Shown here in pieces: positions 6,128-8,405 of a DNA stretch of 8,405 bases; position 1 is the first letter of the stretch, and each line of letters begins with the position of its first letter. The translations under genes were made by a program, and so were the position numbers. Origin of the DNA: an uncultured bacterium (GTDB lineage Bacteria > Spirochaetota > Spirochaetia > Sphaerochaetales > Sphaerochaetaceae); contig CAJMOS010000119.1 of the NCBI GenBank assembly GCA_905215015.1, forward strand, positions 1-8,405. Direction: 5' to 3'. The notes below the pieces were generated by a model, which was not told where the DNA came from, made no database searches, and saw only the letters and a list, made by a program, of their open reading frames with translations.

Positions 6128-6871
6128 ATGTCCGGCCATAGCAAGTGGTCTACCATCAAACACAAGAAAGGAATTGCTGACGCGAAGCGCGGTCAGAAAT
6201 TCACTAAGCTGATTAAAGAGATTTCCGTTGCGGCAAAGAACGGAAGCGATCCGGAGAGCAATGCCGCACTGCGTACCGCCATCCTGAAGGCTCGTCTTGA
6301 GAACATGCCGAAGGACAACATCGAGAGAGCCATCAAGAAGGGTTCCGGCGAGCTTGGCAATGCCGTTTTCGAGGAGTTGCAGTATGAAGGCTACGCTCCA
6401 GGCGGGGTCGCCATCATCATCCAGTGCCTTACCGACAACAAGAACCGCACCGCAAGCGATGTCCGCTCCACCTTGACCAAGAATGGCGGCTCCCTCGGGG
6501 CGACTGGCAGCGTCTCCTACATGTTCACCACCAAGGGCATCATCGACTACGACTCCACCAAGTACACCGAGGACCAGATCATGGAAGCGGCCCTTGATGC
6601 CGGTGCCGATGATGTCGTCACCAATGACGGCGTGATCGAGGTCACCACCAGTCCGAGCAACTTCCAGCAGGTGCTCGATGCCATGGAGAAGGCCGGCTTC
6701 ACCCAGGAGAGCGGCTCTATCGAGATGGTTTCCGACAACCGTGTCGCCTTGGACAAGGAGCATGCCCAGAAAGTCATGAAGATCGTCGATCGTTTGGAAG
6801 ACTTGGATGATGTCCAGAACGTCTACACGAACCTGGACTTGCCGGATGATTACGAGGATCCTGAAGACTGA
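6128..6871 (+). CDS. yebC: YebC/PmpR family regulatory protein
   Basis: The 247-residue product matches the usual family length of about 240-250. It opens with the hallmark MSGHSKWSTIKHKK, followed by KRGQKFTKL and RLENMPKDNIERAIKKG. YEGYAPGGVAIIIQCLTDNKNRT and the GGSLGATGSVSYMF segment come next. Family members were described as DNA-binding transcription regulators. More recent work links YebC and mitochondrial TACO1 to translation, in particular of proline-rich stretches. Sequence alone does not decide which role applies here. The start has a good ribosome site. The stop is three bases before the ruvC ATG, so the genes are almost certainly one transcription unit. The yebC-ruvC linkage also occurs in Escherichia coli. 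Confidence 0.95.
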   Translation: MSGHSKWSTIKHKKGIADAKRGQKFTKLIKEISVAAKNGSDPESNAALRTAILKARLENMPKDNIERAIKKGSGELGNAVFEELQYEGYAPGGVAIIIQCLTDNKNRTASDVRSTLTKNGGSLGATGSVSYMFTTKGIIDYDSTKYTEDQIMEAALDAGADDVVTNDGVIEVTTSPSNFQQVLDAMEKAGFTQESGSIEMVSDNRVALDKEHAQKVMKIVDRLEDLDDVQNVYTNLDLPDDYEDPED

Positions 6872-6874
6872 GAG

Positions 6875-7390
6875 ATGCTGATTCTTGGAATCGATCCAGG
6901 ACTCGCGAATACAGGCTGGGGCGTAGTCGATACAAACGGACTGCGTCACCGGCCTGTTTCTTATAGCGTCATCACGACCAGTCCTGACATGACGGAGCAG
7001 ATGCGCATCCACACGGTTGCGACCGCGATTGGGCAGGTTGCGGCCCATTACCATACCCAGTATTGTGGCATTGAGGATATTTACTTCACCCGTTCCAAAG
7101 CGGACAAGAATATCACCAACAGCCAATCCGCCATACTGGTAGCCAAGGTCATTGGCGCCATCAGCCACCAGTTGGCGATGCAGCAGATCCCCGTCAGGCT
7201 CTTTTCCCCCATGACGATCAAATCGACCGTCACAGGAACGGGAAGGGCGGACAAGAACCAGGTACAGCAGATGGTCCGGCTCCTGCTTGGCCTGAAAGAG
7301 ATTCCGAAACCGGACCATGCGGCTGACGCCTTGGCAGTGGGGCTCACGCTGGCTACCTTCAATATTGCTGGCCAAAGGATGCATGTATGA
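6875..7390 (+). CDS. ruvC: Holliday junction resolvase RuvC
   Basis: The product has 171 residues, the typical size. RuvC is a homodimeric, Mg2+-dependent endonuclease that cuts four-way DNA junctions symmetrically after RuvAB branch migration. Catalytic residues are D7 (GIDPG), E67 (GIEDIYF) and D151 (DHAADALA). The fourth acidic position, D138 in E. coli, is H148 here, a substitution also known in Thermus RuvC. The resolvase signature region TVTGTGRADKNQVQ is present. Its Shine-Dalgarno sequence is weak and lies in the end of yebC, so coupling is likely. The stop overlaps the ruvA start by four bases (ATGA). Confidence 0.96.
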   Translation: MLILGIDPGLANTGWGVVDTNGLRHRPVSYSVITTSPDMTEQMRIHTVATAIGQVAAHYHTQYCGIEDIYFTRSKADKNITNSQSAILVAKVIGAISHQLAMQQIPVRLFSPMTIKSTVTGTGRADKNQVQQMVRLLLGLKEIPKPDHAADALAVGLTLATFNIAGQRMHV

Positions 7391-8010
7391 TCAATGCGGT
7401 AATCGGTGACGTGGTTTCGGTCAAGGAGGGCGTGGTGGTCCTCCGTGCCGGGTATGTCGAGTACTCGATGATTGTGAGCGGGCAGACCGAAAGCCATATC
7501 GCCGCCCTGCGGGGAGAGGAGAAGCGGAACGTCAGGCTGCTGACCGTCCTGAGCCATCACGAGGACAGCATGCTGCTCTACGGCTTTTCCGATGAGCTGG
7601 AGCGGGAGGCGTTCAACCAGCTGCAGAACGTCAACGGCATCGGTCCCCGCCAGGCATTGAAGATTCTCAGCGGCATCACCGTCGACAACCTTGCCCGTGC
7701 CTTGGACGAAGGCAACGTCAAGTTGCTCTCCACCGTTCCCGGCGTCGGTAGCAAGACCGCGCAGAAGATGATTCTGCAACTGCGTGGCAAACTGGTCATC
7801 GACGAGGAAGAGGAGCGCGCGTCCCGCCCCCAGAAGAGCAAGCGCTTTGTCGCCGTCGCGGAAAGCCTTGCCGCCATGGGGTATGACAGGCGGAGCGCCG
7901 ACGAGGCTGTCAGCCACGTAGAGAATGAAGCGAAGGAAAAGCTGGAGACCCTGACGATGAACGAGCAGGAACAGCTGGTTTTCCGTCTTGCGTTGAAATA
8001 TCTGGGGTGA
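7387..8010 (+). CDS. ruvA: Holliday junction branch migration protein RuvA
   Basis: The product has 207 residues (E. coli RuvA has 203). RuvA tetramers hold the Holliday junction in an open square form and load the RuvB motor. An N-terminal OB-fold covers about residues 1-65 (MINAVIGDVVSVKEG through SMLLYGF). Two helix-hairpin-helix motifs follow: NVNGIGPRQALKIL and TVPGVGSKTAQKMI. After a charged, flexible linker (DEEEERASRPQKSK) comes the C-terminal RuvB-contacting domain, from AVAESLAAMGYDRR to the end. AAAGG (7374-7378), inside ruvC, provides a ribosome site eight bases before the ATG. Confidence 0.96.
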   Translation: MINAVIGDVVSVKEGVVVLRAGYVEYSMIVSGQTESHIAALRGEEKRNVRLLTVLSHHEDSMLLYGFSDELEREAFNQLQNVNGIGPRQALKILSGITVDNLARALDEGNVKLLSTVPGVGSKTAQKMILQLRGKLVIDEEEERASRPQKSKRFVAVAESLAAMGYDRRSADEAVSHVENEAKEKLETLTMNEQEQLVFRLALKYLG

Positions 8011-8016
8011 TGGAAC

Positions 8017-8405
8017 ATGGCAAAAACATACGGGAAACGAGGATATAGCAAGAAGAGCGGCATCTCGCAGACGATGGACAATCCCTTTGACGACATCGAC
8101 CAAGTGGAGCAGGAGCTTTCTGGCGGCTCGTCCGACACGCAGGAAGATGCCTTTGGGGGTATGCCTCCGACCGAGCCCGGGCTTCTTTCCGGAAAGCTTG
8201 CGCAGAATGAGGAAGAGGAGCAGGAAAACATCCTTCGGCCCAAATACCTGAAGGATTTCCAGGGGCAGAGCGCCCTGAAGGAAAACCTTTCCATTTTCAT
8301 CAAGGCCGCGAAAATGCGTGGCGAGCCGCTTGACCACACCTTCCTGATTGGACCTCCGGGCCTGGGGAAGACGACGCTCGCCTCGATCATCGCCAATGAG
8401 ATGGG
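8017..8405 (+). CDS. ruvB: Holliday junction DNA helicase RuvB, N-terminal part (cut by window end)
   Basis: Only the first 129 complete codons are in the window. RuvB is the hexameric AAA+ ATPase that drives branch migration with RuvA. The recognisable RuvB sequence begins at ILRPKYLKDFQGQ (about 72-84) and runs through IFIKAAKMRG to the Walker A motif GPPGLGKT (112-119), then TLASIIANEMG. The preceding ~72 residues exceed the usual lead (about 22 in E. coli RuvB). They are first basic (residues 1-13), then acidic and Ser/Gly/Gln-rich with no Lys or Arg from 14 to 59. ATG 8017 lies six bases after the ruvA stop, with GGGGTGATGG just before it. An in-frame ATG at 8161 would give a normal-length protein but has GGGGG too close to serve as a good ribosome site. 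Confidence 0.93.
   Translation, partial: MAKTYGKRGYSKKSGISQTMDNPFDDIDQVEQELSGGSSDTQEDAFGGMPPTEPGLLSGKLAQNEEEEQENILRPKYLKDFQGQSALKENLSIFIKAAKMRGEPLDHTFLIGPPGLGKTTLASIIANEM

Noticed and set aside
3872..8337. Long minus-strand open frames tiling the opposite side of lepB through ruvB (3872-4888, 4611-6095, 5801-7384, 7081-8337)
   Set aside because: Each lies antisense to a clearly identified gene and resembles no known family. They overlap one another and are explained by the GC-rich third positions of the sense genes, which make stop codons rare on the other strand.

Overview
The window reads as chromosomal housekeeping DNA from a Gram-negative-type bacterium, most likely a spirochete related to Sphaerochaeta or Treponema. 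This is an inference from gene content: a membrane-anchored PEGA plus FGE-sulfatase-like protein beside smpB and lepB, an acyl-CoA synthetase of the kind common in spirochetes, and a yebC-ruvC-ruvA-ruvB run. The genes are moderately GC-rich with mostly G or C in third codon positions, while the first ~120 bases are strikingly AT-rich. No rRNA, tRNA, CRISPR array, insertion sequence or phage gene was found.

Layout. Bases 1-173 are an AT-rich upstream region with a candidate promoter, an operator-like dyad and a small leader hairpin. They precede an AMP-forming long-chain acyl-CoA synthetase (174-1928, +). A strong GC-rich hairpin (1952-1976) separates it from a convergent two-gene minus-strand operon. 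That operon is read from 3836 down to 1983: first a membrane-anchored PEGA/FGE-like protein, then smpB (SsrA-binding protein), with the stop codon of one abutting the start codon of the other. A 68-bp divergent intergenic region (3837-3904) separates this operon from lepB (signal peptidase I, 3905-4915, +). hemW (radical SAM heme chaperone, 4917-6053, +) begins one base after the lepB stop. After a 74-bp gap with its own promoter candidate comes the block yebC-ruvC-ruvA-ruvB (6128 to the window end, +). Its spacings are 3 nt, a 4-nt overlap and 6 nt, and ruvB is cut off by the window edge.

How the genes work together. RuvA, RuvB and RuvC form the Holliday-junction branch-migration and resolution machine. 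YebC is a conserved co-located factor implicated in transcription or translation control. SmpB rescues stalled ribosomes with tmRNA. LepB removes signal peptides from exported proteins. HemW handles heme. The synthetase activates fatty acids.

I do not see a new defence or mobile system here. The points most worth a second look are the FGE-like protein that lacks the family's catalytic cysteines, an approximately 50-residue basic-then-acidic N-terminal extension on RuvB, the compact divergent promoter region that may give near-leaderless transcripts, and the dyad lying between the -35 and -10 elements upstream of the synthetase.
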